From assembly GCF_002909235.1 (NCBI RefSeq), contig NZ_PHQQ01000020.1, positions 49,515-113,514 of the forward strand: a stretch of 64,000 bases of DNA, written 5' to 3'. The notes beneath the pieces are model-generated. The model did no database searches, was not told the origin of the DNA, and worked only from the letters and a program-made list of their open reading frames with translations. Source of the stretch: Arenibacter catalasegens (GTDB taxonomy: Bacteria; Bacteroidota; Bacteroidia; Flavobacteriales; Flavobacteriaceae). A program made the position numbers and the translations under genes. Of this stretch, positions 1 to 9,591 are shown piece after piece; within the stretch, counting starts at the first letter, position 1; each line of letters begins with the position of its first letter.

Positions 1-54
1 TAGTTCAGTTTAGAAATCAAAATTTTGTAATTTGTGAATTCATATTTAACTCTT

Positions 55-1245
55 ATGTCGGATACCATCGAAAAAACTGAAGCTTTTGTTGTTGATTTAT
101 TATCAAATAAATTAGATAACAGCTATTTATACCACAATTTAGGTCATACCCGGAGGGTTGTTAAAAGTACTAAAGAATTATTGAATTTTTATAAGTTGAG
201 CAAGGAGGAGAACGAACTTGTACTACTGGCGGCTTGGTTGCATGATACTGGCTATACCAATGGGTCTGAGAATCATGAAGAGATCAGTTGCGATATAGCT
301 CAGGATTTTTTGAAAGCCGAGAATTATGGTGAGAAAAAGATAGAGACCATATGTAGTCTTATAATGGCTACCAAAAGATACTATGAGCCCAAAAACCTAA
401 TGGAAGAAATTATTAGGGATGCCGATTGCTCCCATTTTGGGAAGAAGAGTTATATGGAAACGTCGGAGTTACTACGGGAAGAGTTGGATATTCAGGGAAC
501 GGCAACCTATACCCAAAAAGAATGGCGTGAGGCGAATCTTAAAATGTTCCAAACAGAACAGCGTTTTTATACCGATTATGCGCTTGAAAATTGGCAAGGA
601 GAAAAGGATAAAAATATTAGAAGACTTATAAAAGGAAAGAAGGCGGAGGAAAATTTAGCAAAAAAAGAGAGGTTAAAGGCCAAGTATAAGAGTGAAAGTC
701 CGGATAGGGGAATTCAGACCTTATTTCGGGTAACGTTGAAAAACCATTTGACCCTAAGTGATATCGCTGATACCAAAGCCAATATTCTGCTATCGGTAAA
801 TGCCATCATAATCTCCTTGGTATTGTCCAACCTAATTACCAAACTGGACAGTCCTTCTAATATGTATTTGATTTACCCTACCCTAATTTTCGTTGTATTT
901 AGTGTGGTTTCCATGGTGCTTGCAGTTCTAGCTACAAGGCCTAATGTAACCCAAGGGGAATTTACCAAAGAAGATGTGAAACAACGAAAAGTAAACTTGT
1001 TGTTCTTTGGGAATTTTCATAAAATGAAATTGGAAGATTATCAATGGGCCATAAATGAGTTGGTTCAGGACAAAGATTATATATATTCTTCCCTGACAAA
1101 AGACTTATATTATCTTGGGTTGGTATTGCATAGGAAGTATAAAATATTAAGGTGGACCTATACTATTTTTATAATTGGAATGGTAATTTCGGTTATAGCC
1201 TTTGCCGTTGCCTTTCAGTATTTTGGCCCAGATCGCGGTATTTAA
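55..1245 (+). CDS. HD-domain protein fused to a Pycsar-effector-like (PycTM/DUF5706) membrane module
   Basis: The N-terminal half (about residues 15-200) is an HD phosphohydrolase-like domain: LAAWLHDTGY carries the HD pair (H63, D64), H31 lies in YHNLGHT, and D122/D124 lie in IIRDADCSHF. A basic linker (about 185-225) follows. The C-terminal part has the DTKANILLSVNAIIIS-type motif of the PycTM/DUF5706 family and about three hydrophobic segments (roughly 238-262, 272-297, 366-390). PycTM proteins are membrane effectors of the cCMP/cUMP-responsive Pycsar defence, but HD-PycTM fusions without a cyclase also occur in Flavobacteriia, so a housekeeping nucleotide-signalling role is equally possible. 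I use the ATG at 55; a GTG at 34 in the same frame is possible. Only 54 bases lie upstream, so any partner on that side is not visible. Substrate and function are inferred. Confidence 0.8.
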   Translation: MSDTIEKTEAFVVDLLSNKLDNSYLYHNLGHTRRVVKSTKELLNFYKLSKEENELVLLAAWLHDTGYTNGSENHEEISCDIAQDFLKAENYGEKKIETICSLIMATKRYYEPKNLMEEIIRDADCSHFGKKSYMETSELLREELDIQGTATYTQKEWREANLKMFQTEQRFYTDYALENWQGEKDKNIRRLIKGKKAEENLAKKERLKAKYKSESPDRGIQTLFRVTLKNHLTLSDIADTKANILLSVNAIIISLVLSNLITKLDSPSNMYLIYPTLIFVVFSVVSMVLAVLATRPNVTQGEFTKEDVKQRKVNLLFFGNFHKMKLEDYQWAINELVQDKDYIYSSLTKDLYYLGLVLHRKYKILRWTYTIFIIGMVISVIAFAVAFQYFGPDRGI

Positions 1246-1259
1246 GTAAAAGCGGAAAC

Positions 1260-3629
1260 TTATTTCTTTAGTTCCTGCATTAAATCCTCATAAGTATAGG
1301 TCTTATCCTTTTCTGTATTGGATTTGTAGAGGATGGAGGCCCTTATGGCCTTTAATCCGGAAACCCCTTGTAATCCTTCCAATTCAACAATTTCTACCTT
1401 GCCACTAAAATAACCTTTGGATTTTAGGAACCTTATATACCTCAGGTATTCCAACTCATCCTTTTTCTGCGAATAAACTATGGCAATCTTACCGGCTTGT
1501 GTTAAACGTTCATTAGTTCCCTTAATGTAGGATTTGTCGATTCGTTTTTTGATGATCTCATATCTAGCATTGTAAGTGCCATCTACATCAAATCGTTTTT
1601 CATCCATCCTAAAACGGATAGACAACGAGCCATTATAGACCAAGATCAATGATGCCACATTCAATTGTATTTGGAGCCTGGATTTAAGGTCGTAGTGTTT
1701 GTTTTCCATTTCGCAAATAACCTGCAACTGCCACAACCTAAGATTGTTGAGGTAGAGTAGGTCAAATTCCCTTTCTCCTGTAATGGAGTCCCCTATATAC
1801 ATGTTGTGCTCTACACCATCTGTCTTGTAGCGCTCAAAATAATGTGGATACATTTCTTGCGCCTCCTCCTGTTTTTTGTCGATTACAGAGGCCAATTTTT
1901 TATTGATAAGCATGACACTTTCATCGTAATTTTTCCTATGGTCATAATAGGAGCCTGTTCCCTTATCTATTTTAGATTCGTAGGAAATCAATAAATCTTG
2001 AAGGTGTGTGTCCCATTTTTTTACATGTGCAAAAACTGGGTTTATTTCTTCTTGGACAAAATCGAAAATTGCCTGTTCGCTATTGGTGTGTAGTACCTCT
2101 TTAATTTCCTCCACATGGTTGTCTACCCTAAATATAAGCTCTTCGTAAATGGGTAACTTATTCTTTCGCCAGACCTCGGTAAGTATATTTTTAATTTCCG
2201 ACAATTGGATCATTAGATCCCGTTGTATTGCAGTATTTCTTTCCAGAGAGGAATTTTGAATATCTACTTGTCCATATAAAGGATATATTTCATCAAAGAC
2301 TATTTCACGGAAAGAGGGCTGTAGACCTTCTTGGTCATCTATTATAAAGCGTTTTGCCTCTTGTTTGAACTTCCAGTAAACCGATGGATGAACTGATGTG
2401 CATTCATTCTGGATCACCGCATCAATTAAGTTTTCCTCCTCCTGCAATGAACGTAAAACCGCAGAAACAATATAGGGGAGTACATCATCCAATTTCTTGG
2501 CATTAACACTGTTTAGGTCATTGGCTTTATCGGACACCAGCTCCAGCACTCCTAATAATTGTCCATCCTTTGCTATAGGTGCGAAAAGTGCACTTTTGAT
2601 TTTTTGATCGTGTAAACCCTTGTATGGAGGCATGCCTTCCGAGAGTTTATAATATTTTTCTACGTCACTGATTACAAAGGAACTATTTTGATCAATTAAT
2701 TTACTGTAAGAGGCCTGGCAAAGGGACTCATTGCAAGTCTCCACTTTCTTTTTTTGTAAAATAAAACTATCTATTCCGTTTACGGAAACCCTTTCAAATT
2801 GCTGATCTTTGGAATTATAGACAACGAATCCAATACGCATATTTGGCAACCCAAATAACGATTTAAAGGTCTTTTCCACACCTTTAATAAAATTACCTCC
2901 ACTTTTATCATTAATGATCAAGTTGGATTTTATTTCTGAAATTGAATGTTCGGTAGTTACGTCGAACATATTCGATATTACAAAGCCTTTACTGATAAAG
3001 CTATTGGGAGGTATCTTTTGTTTCCAGATCTCCACATTGTCTATGTTTTCCAATAACTCATCAACGTCTTCCTTTGTTATTTCAGGAGGACTGCCATTGG
3101 GTATTATTTCTATAAAATCGGCATTGTATAAAATCCGGTAATGTTTCATTACCCCTTTGGCATCGGGAATGTCATAGAAAAAAGGCTTCTTAAAATCTAG
3201 ATCAAATCCGTAGTAAAAGTTGAGGATGACGACACAGGCCATAATATAGCTTACCTCTTCTTCCTGATTCCTAATTTCTGGCACAAAATCAGGTCCTGCT
3301 GCAGCCAAAATTCGCTCAAATCGATTGCTTGAATTAAATATGATGTCGGTATATGGTGTGGAAGCTGTTTTAATTTCATTGTTGGTAAGAACAGAGGAAA
3401 ACAAATCCTGCAAGATGATTTGTATAATTTCTTTGTGTTCTTCCAGTAAGGACATATCGGTGAATCCTTCACGGAGTTCAGGAAACGGAGCTTGGGCTTT
3501 CAGAATATAACTTGCCTTGGAGGCCAAAAACGAATCCTCACTTTGTGCCATTTCATCATATTGCTTCAATAGTTTATTAAAGCTTATATGATGATCCAGA
3601 GGTGATATTTTATCCGAAAATCCCTTCAT
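1260..3629 (-). CDS. Large GAF-domain protein
   Basis: A 789-residue soluble protein with no signal peptide or clear membrane segment. About residues 245-395 look like a GAF domain: a ligand-binding fold with the closing strand motif LFAPIAKDGQLLGVLELVS followed by a helix. The N-terminal 230 residues are not assigned. The C-terminal 390 residues are mostly helical and charged, with no kinase, cyclase or output domain that I recognise. Proteins of this size and make-up are found in Flavobacteriia as 'GAF domain-containing protein'. It is convergent with the HD-PycTM gene (14-base gap), and GAF domains often bind cyclic nucleotides, so a signalling link is conceivable but unproven. The start is the ATG at 3629-3627. 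Confidence 0.7.
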   Translation of the reverse strand: MKGFSDKISPLDHHISFNKLLKQYDEMAQSEDSFLASKASYILKAQAPFPELREGFTDMSLLEEHKEIIQIILQDLFSSVLTNNEIKTASTPYTDIIFNSSNRFERILAAAGPDFVPEIRNQEEEVSYIMACVVILNFYYGFDLDFKKPFFYDIPDAKGVMKHYRILYNADFIEIIPNGSPPEITKEDVDELLENIDNVEIWKQKIPPNSFISKGFVISNMFDVTTEHSISEIKSNLIINDKSGGNFIKGVEKTFKSLFGLPNMRIGFVVYNSKDQQFERVSVNGIDSFILQKKKVETCNESLCQASYSKLIDQNSSFVISDVEKYYKLSEGMPPYKGLHDQKIKSALFAPIAKDGQLLGVLELVSDKANDLNSVNAKKLDDVLPYIVSAVLRSLQEEENLIDAVIQNECTSVHPSVYWKFKQEAKRFIIDDQEGLQPSFREIVFDEIYPLYGQVDIQNSSLERNTAIQRDLMIQLSEIKNILTEVWRKNKLPIYEELIFRVDNHVEEIKEVLHTNSEQAIFDFVQEEINPVFAHVKKWDTHLQDLLISYESKIDKGTGSYYDHRKNYDESVMLINKKLASVIDKKQEEAQEMYPHYFERYKTDGVEHNMYIGDSITGEREFDLLYLNNLRLWQLQVICEMENKHYDLKSRLQIQLNVASLILVYNGSLSIRFRMDEKRFDVDGTYNARYEIIKKRIDKSYIKGTNERLTQAGKIAIVYSQKKDELEYLRYIRFLKSKGYFSGKVEIVELEGLQGVSGLKAIRASILYKSNTEKDKTYTYEDLMQELKK

Positions 3630-3837
3630 TATTAATTTTAGTCCACGTTTGGAACGTAAAATTACAAAAGATAATGCTTTCTTTCATTATTCGGTCAATG
3701 AAAGGGTTGACCTTCTTATTTTTAGATATTTATCCAATTAAACCTACTGGAATTAGTTTGTATTTATTTTTCAATCTTGTAAAGCTTAAATTTAATATCC
3801 TAAACCAAAAATAGTACTAACTTTTAACCTAAAACAA

Positions 3838-4740
3838 ATGTCCTCATTTACCAGATTATCTAGGGCTTATAAGAATGCTAAAATGCTGCCATTTGATGAT
3901 ACTTCCAAAATTATTTTATTTAGTGACTGCCATAGGGGGGATAATAGTTTTGCAGATGAATTTGCGAATAATCGCAATATTTATTTCCATGCCTTGAGAC
4001 ATTATTTTAACGAAGGCTTTACTTACTGCGAATTGGGAGACGGAGATGAGCTATGGGAAAATCTTACCTTTGATTCCATTTTTACGGCCCATAAGAATGT
4101 TTATAAATTATTAAAGCAGTTCTATTTAGATAAGAGACTCCATATGATTTGGGGCAATCACGACATGGTGTATAAGGATCCGGAATATGTAAAGAAGAAT
4201 TTATCTTCCTATTTTGAACCTATAGATGATTGTAATAAGGAACTGTTTGAAGATATTACCTATCACGAAGCCATAATTCTAAAACATAAACATAGTCGAC
4301 AGGAGTTACTTTTGACCCATGGACACCAAGCGGATTGGTGGAACTATACCTTTTGGCGTTTTGGCAGATTCCTGGTGCGTATATTATGGAAACCATTACA
4401 GGTATGGGGCATTGCCGACCCTACCAGCCCTGCCAAAAATTACAAGGAACTCATTAAAATTGAAAGGCGCATAAAAAAATGGATTATGGCCAATAATGAA
4501 ATATTGACGATTGTGGGTCATACGCATAGACCGCGTTTTCCTGACCCTGGAGATATCCCTTTTTTTAATGATGGCAGCTGCGTGCATCCACGGAGCATTA
4601 CGGGAATTGAAATTCAAAAAGGGACTATCGCCCTAATTAAATGGGAAATAGCTACAAAGGATGACGGTACCTTGCAGATTGTGAGGGTTTTGTTGGAAGG
4701 GCCACAACAGTTGATCAGCTATAAGAATGCGAAATCCTAA
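3838..4740 (+). CDS. Calcineurin-like metallophosphoesterase
   Basis: A 300-residue cytoplasmic protein with the full set of metal-binding motifs of the calcineurin-like fold: FSDCHRGD (D30, H32), LGDGDE (about 67-71), GNHD (106-109), LTHGHQAD in the middle and VGHTHRP near residue 225. The order and spacing resemble the LpxH/YfcE side of the superfamily, but I see no specific evidence for UDP-diacylglucosamine hydrolysis, so the substrate is open. No signal peptide. It stands alone between two minus-strand genes, with about 200 bases of AT-rich leader holding its promoter. Confidence 0.8.
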   Translation: MSSFTRLSRAYKNAKMLPFDDTSKIILFSDCHRGDNSFADEFANNRNIYFHALRHYFNEGFTYCELGDGDELWENLTFDSIFTAHKNVYKLLKQFYLDKRLHMIWGNHDMVYKDPEYVKKNLSSYFEPIDDCNKELFEDITYHEAIILKHKHSRQELLLTHGHQADWWNYTFWRFGRFLVRILWKPLQVWGIADPTSPAKNYKELIKIERRIKKWIMANNEILTIVGHTHRPRFPDPGDIPFFNDGSCVHPRSITGIEIQKGTIALIKWEIATKDDGTLQIVRVLLEGPQQLISYKNAKS

Positions 4741-4796
4741 ATATAGGGACCTAATGAAATTGGCAATTTAAAACAAAGTAGTCCGTACTGCCTTAA

Positions 4797-5519
4797 TTAC
4801 TGCAGCCTAAAGGTAATAGGAATGGTGTACGGAACCTTTACCGCCCTGCCCCGTTGCTTTCCAGGTGTCATTTGGGGTAAAGCCGCTATAATACGGTTCG
4901 CTTCCTTTTCCAATAATTTGTCCGGTCCCCTTGTTCTGATATTTGTAATATAGCCGGTATTGTCAATAATGAATTGCACATACACCTTGCCTTCAATGCC
5001 CAATTCTACGGCTACATCAGGATAGGTAAACTGTTTTATGATATGCTCCTGAATTTTTTTCTGAAAGCATGCTTTCTGCGCCTCATTAGTGGTTTCCTTA
5101 CATCCTGGAAAAACAGGGACATTTTCTATTACGGCAAAAGGTACTTCAATATCTTCCTCTTCTTCCACTAGGGCAATATCTTCCACTTTTAATGGTGCCT
5201 CTTCTACCACGGTCTCCTGATTTATTTCAGTACTTTGAATTACCGTTTCCTCAATTTCGGACACATCCTCTACAATCTCTATAATTTCAGGAGCTGCTGG
5301 AGGTGCAGGTGGGGGCGGTACGTTTAAGGCCTCGGTAACTGGTACCTTTTCTTCTAAATAATCTGTTATCGTAAGCTGCTCAATTGCCCTATTTTCCTTG
5401 GGGTACGTTTTTAATTCCAACGCCCTCCATACTAGAAAGAGTACTATTGTTAGGCCGATTACAAAGAAAAGTCCGCTTTTTTTGTTTAAATCTGCCCTAG
5501 GATATTTTTTTGGTTCCAT
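4797..5519 (-). CDS. TonB family energy transducer
   Basis: A 240-residue protein with TonB architecture: a short cytoplasmic start, one N-terminal membrane helix (about 16-33), a proline- then glutamate/valine-rich periplasmic linker (about 65-130, including VPPPPAPPAAP), and a C-terminal TonB domain (about 150-240) with the YPDVAVELGIEGKVYVQF strand pattern and a closing TIPITFRL. It should couple the proton motive force through ExbB/ExbD to outer-membrane TonB-dependent receptors. Flavobacteria carry several TonB paralogues; no ExbBD lies nearby, and the receptor at 52.1 kb is far away, so the partner is unknown. It is monocistronic as seen here. Confidence 0.88.
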   Translation of the reverse strand: MEPKKYPRADLNKKSGLFFVIGLTIVLFLVWRALELKTYPKENRAIEQLTITDYLEEKVPVTEALNVPPPPAPPAAPEIIEIVEDVSEIEETVIQSTEINQETVVEEAPLKVEDIALVEEEEDIEVPFAVIENVPVFPGCKETTNEAQKACFQKKIQEHIIKQFTYPDVAVELGIEGKVYVQFIIDNTGYITNIRTRGPDKLLEKEANRIIAALPQMTPGKQRGRAVKVPYTIPITFRLQ

Positions 5520-5637
5520 GATACAGGATTTTAAACTTTAATTTATTAAGTAATTAAATCAATTCATATGATATATATCAGTTTATAAATAATTCTTTCA
5601 GTAAATTTAGGAACTTATTTAATCGATTAAACAAGCC

Positions 5638-6750
5638 ATGAAATCAACCATTGTCGCCGAGCGACTTTATTCTCTCGATGCCCTTAGGGGTTTTGATATG
5701 TTCTGGATAATAGGAGCAGAGGAAATTTTTCATCACCTATCAGAAATAATGAATGCTCCATTTTGGAATATTTTATCAGGACAATTTCAACATCCGGCAT
5801 GGCATGGTTTTGCTTTTTATGACCTGATCTTTCCGCTATTTCTTTTTCTGGCTGGAGTGGCAACACCCTATTCTATAGGGAAACAGTTGGAAAAGGGTGC
5901 GGACAGGAAAGCACTCTTGTATCGTGTTGTTAAAAGGGGCTTAATATTGGTTCTTTTAGGGGTTTTATATAATAACAGGCTGGAAATTAAGCCTTTGGAG
6001 GAAATTAGATTTGGAAGTGTTTTAGGGCGTATTGGTCTGGCATATATGTTTGCCAATATTATTTACCTATACTTTAAACAAAGAGGACAAATGATATGGT
6101 TTGTTTCACTTCTATTGGGTTATTGGTTTTTATTGTTGTTCAATTCAGCCCCAGGTTTTCCTATTGGCGATTTAAGTATGGAAGGCAATTTTGTGTCCTA
6201 TTTAGATAGGTCCATTATTCCTGGAAGACTATATCTGGGCATTCATGACCCAGAAGGCTTGGTGGCTACCATTCCGGCAATATCTACGGCCCTCCTTGGA
6301 ATTTTTGTAGGTAATTTATTAAGGGAAACACCTGCTGACAGGAAAAAAACTACGGCCATTAGGTTAGGAATTTTGGGTGTTCTTCTCCTTATTGTGGCGC
6401 AAATCTGGAATCTTGTTTTACCCTTTAACAAAAATCTATGGACCAGTTCGTTCGTATTGCAATGCGGGGGTATAAGTACGCTCTTAATGGCAGCCTTTTA
6501 TTACTTAATAGATATTTTAGGGTATAAAAAATGGGCATTTTTCTTTAAGGTAATAGGTATGAATGCCATTTTGATTTATTTGTCAAAAGTTTTTATAGAT
6601 TGGTCCTATACCACCAATGCCTTTTTTGCATGGTTGGGGCAATTGGTTGGCGACCCTTACAATGCAGTGGTGATGGTCTTTTGTTATCTCGCTGTTCAAT
6701 GGGCCTTATTGTATGTTCTTTACAGACAAAAACTTTTTTTAAGGGTTTAA
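5638..6750 (+). CDS. HGSNAT-like multi-pass acyltransferase (DUF5009-type)
   Basis: A 370-residue integral membrane protein with about ten hydrophobic segments. The opening RLYSLDALRGFDMFWI and the loop AWHGFAFYDLIFPLFLFLAG are characteristic of bacterial relatives of heparan-alpha-glucosaminide N-acetyltransferase (HGSNAT; DUF1624/DUF5009 group), where the histidine of WHG is the proposed acetyl carrier. Such proteins probably move an acetyl group across the inner membrane to a sugar in the periplasm. It lies 148 bases upstream of the GH32 gene and in the same direction, next to a sialidase further on, which fits a role in amino-sugar or acidic-glycan use; that link is inference from position. 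Confidence 0.78.
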   Translation: MKSTIVAERLYSLDALRGFDMFWIIGAEEIFHHLSEIMNAPFWNILSGQFQHPAWHGFAFYDLIFPLFLFLAGVATPYSIGKQLEKGADRKALLYRVVKRGLILVLLGVLYNNRLEIKPLEEIRFGSVLGRIGLAYMFANIIYLYFKQRGQMIWFVSLLLGYWFLLLFNSAPGFPIGDLSMEGNFVSYLDRSIIPGRLYLGIHDPEGLVATIPAISTALLGIFVGNLLRETPADRKKTTAIRLGILGVLLLIVAQIWNLVLPFNKNLWTSSFVLQCGGISTLLMAAFYYLIDILGYKKWAFFFKVIGMNAILIYLSKVFIDWSYTTNAFFAWLGQLVGDPYNAVVMVFCYLAVQWALLYVLYRQKLFLRV

Positions 6751-6898
6751 TTCCTGTCTTGGATAGTAAGGGGTAAATGAGCAAAGCCCTCAATAAGTTT
6801 GTCCTGATTTGGGTTTTGGAAAATTAATCTCAGTAACCTCGACCCCCACAGTTTTAAACTGGGTATATTTTTGCTATTTTTATTAAAAACTAAGGATC

Positions 6899-8464
6899 TT
6901 GAAAAAATACAATATCAAAATATTATGGGTAGTTCTTGGTTTGGCACTTTTTTCTTGCAGGGACGGGGAAAAAGTAAAACCAATAAATACAGTTGCTGAA
7001 CAACAGCACCATTATCTGGAGGAATATCGCCCACAATTTCATTTTTCGCCACCTGAAAAATGGATGAACGACCCAAATGGCTTGGTCTATAACAAAGGAA
7101 TATACCATCTTTTTTATCAATATTACCCAGAAGATATTGTTTGGGGGCCTATGCATTGGGGGCATGCCACAAGTAAAGATATGGTTCATTGGGAAAATAA
7201 ACCTATTGCTTTGTTTCCTGACGAACAAGGCTATATTTTTTCTGGAAGTGCGGTCATCGATACCGATAATTCCTCTGGGTTCGGAAGTGTGGATAATCCA
7301 CCCTTAGTGGCCATATTCACCTATCATAAGGCTGAATGGGCAGAAGAAGGCCGAATCGACTTTCAGACCCAAGGTATTGCCTACAGTCTGGATAATGGGG
7401 ATACTTGGGTTAAATATGAAGGCAATCCTGTCATAAAAAACGAAGGCATAAAGGATTTTAGAGATCCCAAGGTATTTTGGAACGATAAAGCCAATAATTG
7501 GACCATGCTATTGGTGGCAGGAGATCACCTCCAAATTTGGCAATCCCCCGACTTAAAAGATTGGGCTAAAGTGAGCGAATTTGGAAAGGATCAAGGGGCA
7601 CATGGTGGTGTTTGGGAATGCCCAGATCTCTTTCCTTTGAAAGTAGAAGGTACAGATTTGGAAAAGTGGGTCCTCTTGATCAGTATTAATCCCGGGGCAC
7701 CCAATGGGGGCAGCGGGACCCAGTATTTTATAGGTGATTTTGATGGTAAAACCTTTACAAGTGACCAAAAGGAGGATAGATGGATCGACTGGGGTAGGGA
7801 TAATTATGCGGGGGTTACCTATAATAATACACCCAAGAAAGATCGAATTTTCATTGGTTGGATGAGTAATTGGGACTATGCCCAGGAGACGCCTACAGAA
7901 AAGTGGCGTAGTGCTATGACCTTGCCCAGAATATTGGCTTTACAACAAGTAAATGGCGCTTTTGAATTATTTAATTATCCTTTGCAAAGTGTTGAGAAAT
8001 TGCGGGATCTAGGTACTTCACAAGATCTGTCAATAGATTCAAAATCGGATAAGTCCTTAACTTTTGACCATTTTAATAGCTCCGAAGTTAAATTTAAGAC
8101 TAGCTCTCGAGCATTTATCCTAGACTTTAAAAATAGTTTGGGAGAGAATTTGAATTTGATTATGGATGCTGAAAATCAACAGTTTGTTTTGGACAGGTCA
8201 CGATCTGGAAAAGTTTCTTTTGATGAAGATTTTATTAAAAATGTTCAGACCATGCCCCTGCCCAAGTTGCCAAATGGGGAATATGAAGTGCGAATACTAA
8301 TGGATTGGTCCTCGGTAGAGATTTTCATATACGGGGGGCAATATGTGATGACCGCCCAAATCTTTCCCAGTGAACATTACAAGACCTTGGTAATTTCAAA
8401 TCCAGATGATGCTAAATTAGAATTGGATGAATTTACAATTAGTCCCATCAAATCCATTTGGTAA
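6899..8464 (+). CDS. Glycoside hydrolase family 32 lipoprotein (fructan-type glycosidase)
   Basis: A 521-residue GH32 enzyme with all three acidic landmarks: nucleophile D58 in WMNDPNG (55-61), transition-state stabiliser D189 in FRDP (187-190), and acid/base E240 in WECPDLFP. A five-bladed propeller fills about 45-360, and a beta-sandwich module follows (about 380-521, with SSVEIFIYGG). The lipobox LFSC puts the lipidated Cys at residue 20, so the enzyme is membrane-anchored, in the periplasm or at the surface. The family cleaves beta-fructosides (levan, inulin, sucrose); exact specificity is not readable. The start is TTG at 6899, supported by AAGGA just before it and by an in-frame stop at 6884. 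It is the first gene of a five-gene same-strand row with gaps of 42-68 bases. Confidence 0.9.
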   Translation: MKKYNIKILWVVLGLALFSCRDGEKVKPINTVAEQQHHYLEEYRPQFHFSPPEKWMNDPNGLVYNKGIYHLFYQYYPEDIVWGPMHWGHATSKDMVHWENKPIALFPDEQGYIFSGSAVIDTDNSSGFGSVDNPPLVAIFTYHKAEWAEEGRIDFQTQGIAYSLDNGDTWVKYEGNPVIKNEGIKDFRDPKVFWNDKANNWTMLLVAGDHLQIWQSPDLKDWAKVSEFGKDQGAHGGVWECPDLFPLKVEGTDLEKWVLLISINPGAPNGGSGTQYFIGDFDGKTFTSDQKEDRWIDWGRDNYAGVTYNNTPKKDRIFIGWMSNWDYAQETPTEKWRSAMTLPRILALQQVNGAFELFNYPLQSVEKLRDLGTSQDLSIDSKSDKSLTFDHFNSSEVKFKTSSRAFILDFKNSLGENLNLIMDAENQQFVLDRSRSGKVSFDEDFIKNVQTMPLPKLPNGEYEVRILMDWSSVEIFIYGGQYVMTAQIFPSEHYKTLVISNPDDAKLELDEFTISPIKSIW

Positions 8465-8508
8465 TTAAAAAATTATTTCAAACGCTATTCAAATAAAATA
8501 ACTAATAG

Positions 8509-9534
8509 ATGAAACGTCGATTATTTTTTAAAAATGCAGCTTCAGCATCAATTGGATTGGGATTAACCAAGTATTCCACAAATGAAACAGCTACAAATTC
8601 TTCTGAAAAGGCCATTCAGTTTTGTGTTACTGTGGAGGAAAATAAGCTTCAATTTTTTTCGGACGCTATTACGGAACCTATAAAGATCGTTCATATTGCC
8701 GATACCCATCTTTTTAGGGATGATGAACGCGGTGTTCCTTATAAAAAGTATAGTGGACGTATGGCAAAGGCCTACAACCAGACCAGACACTTTAAAACTG
8801 ATGAATTAACCAATCCTGAACTAGCGTTTGAGGCGGCCTTGAATTTCGCGAAAGAGTCCCAGGCAGACTTAATTACCTTGATCGGTGATATTTTTAGTTT
8901 TCCATCGGAAGCGGCCATCGAGTGGGTACAGGCCAAGTTGAAAGAAGTGGATATCCCTTATGTTTATGTTGCCGGTAATCATGATTGGCATTATGAGGGA
9001 ATGGAGGGTCCTCTGGAAGATTTAAGGGACAAATGGATCAATAAAAGACTACTGCCTTTGTATCAGGGCAATCATCCATTAATTGCGTCATATGAGGTAA
9101 AAGGAATCCGATTCTTGGCCATCGACAATTCTACCTATCAAATAAATGAGGATCAATTGGCCTTTTTTAAAAAACATGTTGCTAGCAATGTTCCGTTGGT
9201 TCTTTTGGTACATATACCCATGTACGCCCCAGGGAAATCCATTGGTTTTGGATGTGGCAATCCGGATTGGGGTGCTTCTTCCGATAGAAACTTTGAGTTG
9301 GAAGGGCGATTGAGGTGGCCAGAATCGGGACATTCGGAAACAACCTTTAATTTTCATAAGGCGGTGTTTTCTGCTCCAAATCTTATGGGTATATTTTCAG
9401 GACATATTCATCGATTTTCAATAGAATCACTAAAGGGGAAACCTCAAATAGTGAGCGATGACAATGCCAGTGGAGGATACTTGGATGTTAATTTTATGCC
9501 TTTGGAGCCCAAGGACCGGTCGCTGATTTTTTAG
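8509..9534 (+). CDS. Exported calcineurin-like metallophosphoesterase (Tat-like signal)
   Basis: A 341-residue protein. The N-terminus MKRRLFFKNAASASIGLG is a twin-arginine-type signal (RRLFFK followed by a weakly hydrophobic stretch), so export in folded form is likely. The metallophosphoesterase motifs are all present: IADTHLF, LIGDIFSF, GNHDWH, LVHIPMY and FSGHIHRF. It sits 44 bases after the GH32 gene and 57 bases before the first FAD oxidoreductase, which suggests it removes phosphate from an oligosaccharide or other organic phosphate taken up with the glycan. The substrate is not known. Confidence 0.82.
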   Translation: MKRRLFFKNAASASIGLGLTKYSTNETATNSSEKAIQFCVTVEENKLQFFSDAITEPIKIVHIADTHLFRDDERGVPYKKYSGRMAKAYNQTRHFKTDELTNPELAFEAALNFAKESQADLITLIGDIFSFPSEAAIEWVQAKLKEVDIPYVYVAGNHDWHYEGMEGPLEDLRDKWINKRLLPLYQGNHPLIASYEVKGIRFLAIDNSTYQINEDQLAFFKKHVASNVPLVLLVHIPMYAPGKSIGFGCGNPDWGASSDRNFELEGRLRWPESGHSETTFNFHKAVFSAPNLMGIFSGHIHRFSIESLKGKPQIVSDDNASGGYLDVNFMPLEPKDRSLIF

Positions 9535-9591
9535 GGATCACAACATTGCAAATACTATTTTTAAATACACATTATAAATTAAAAAGTGAAA

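Noticed and set aside
55..3629. A complete Pycsar defence system
   Set aside because: No nucleotide cyclase is present next to the PycTM-type gene within the window; the GAF protein is not a cyclase.
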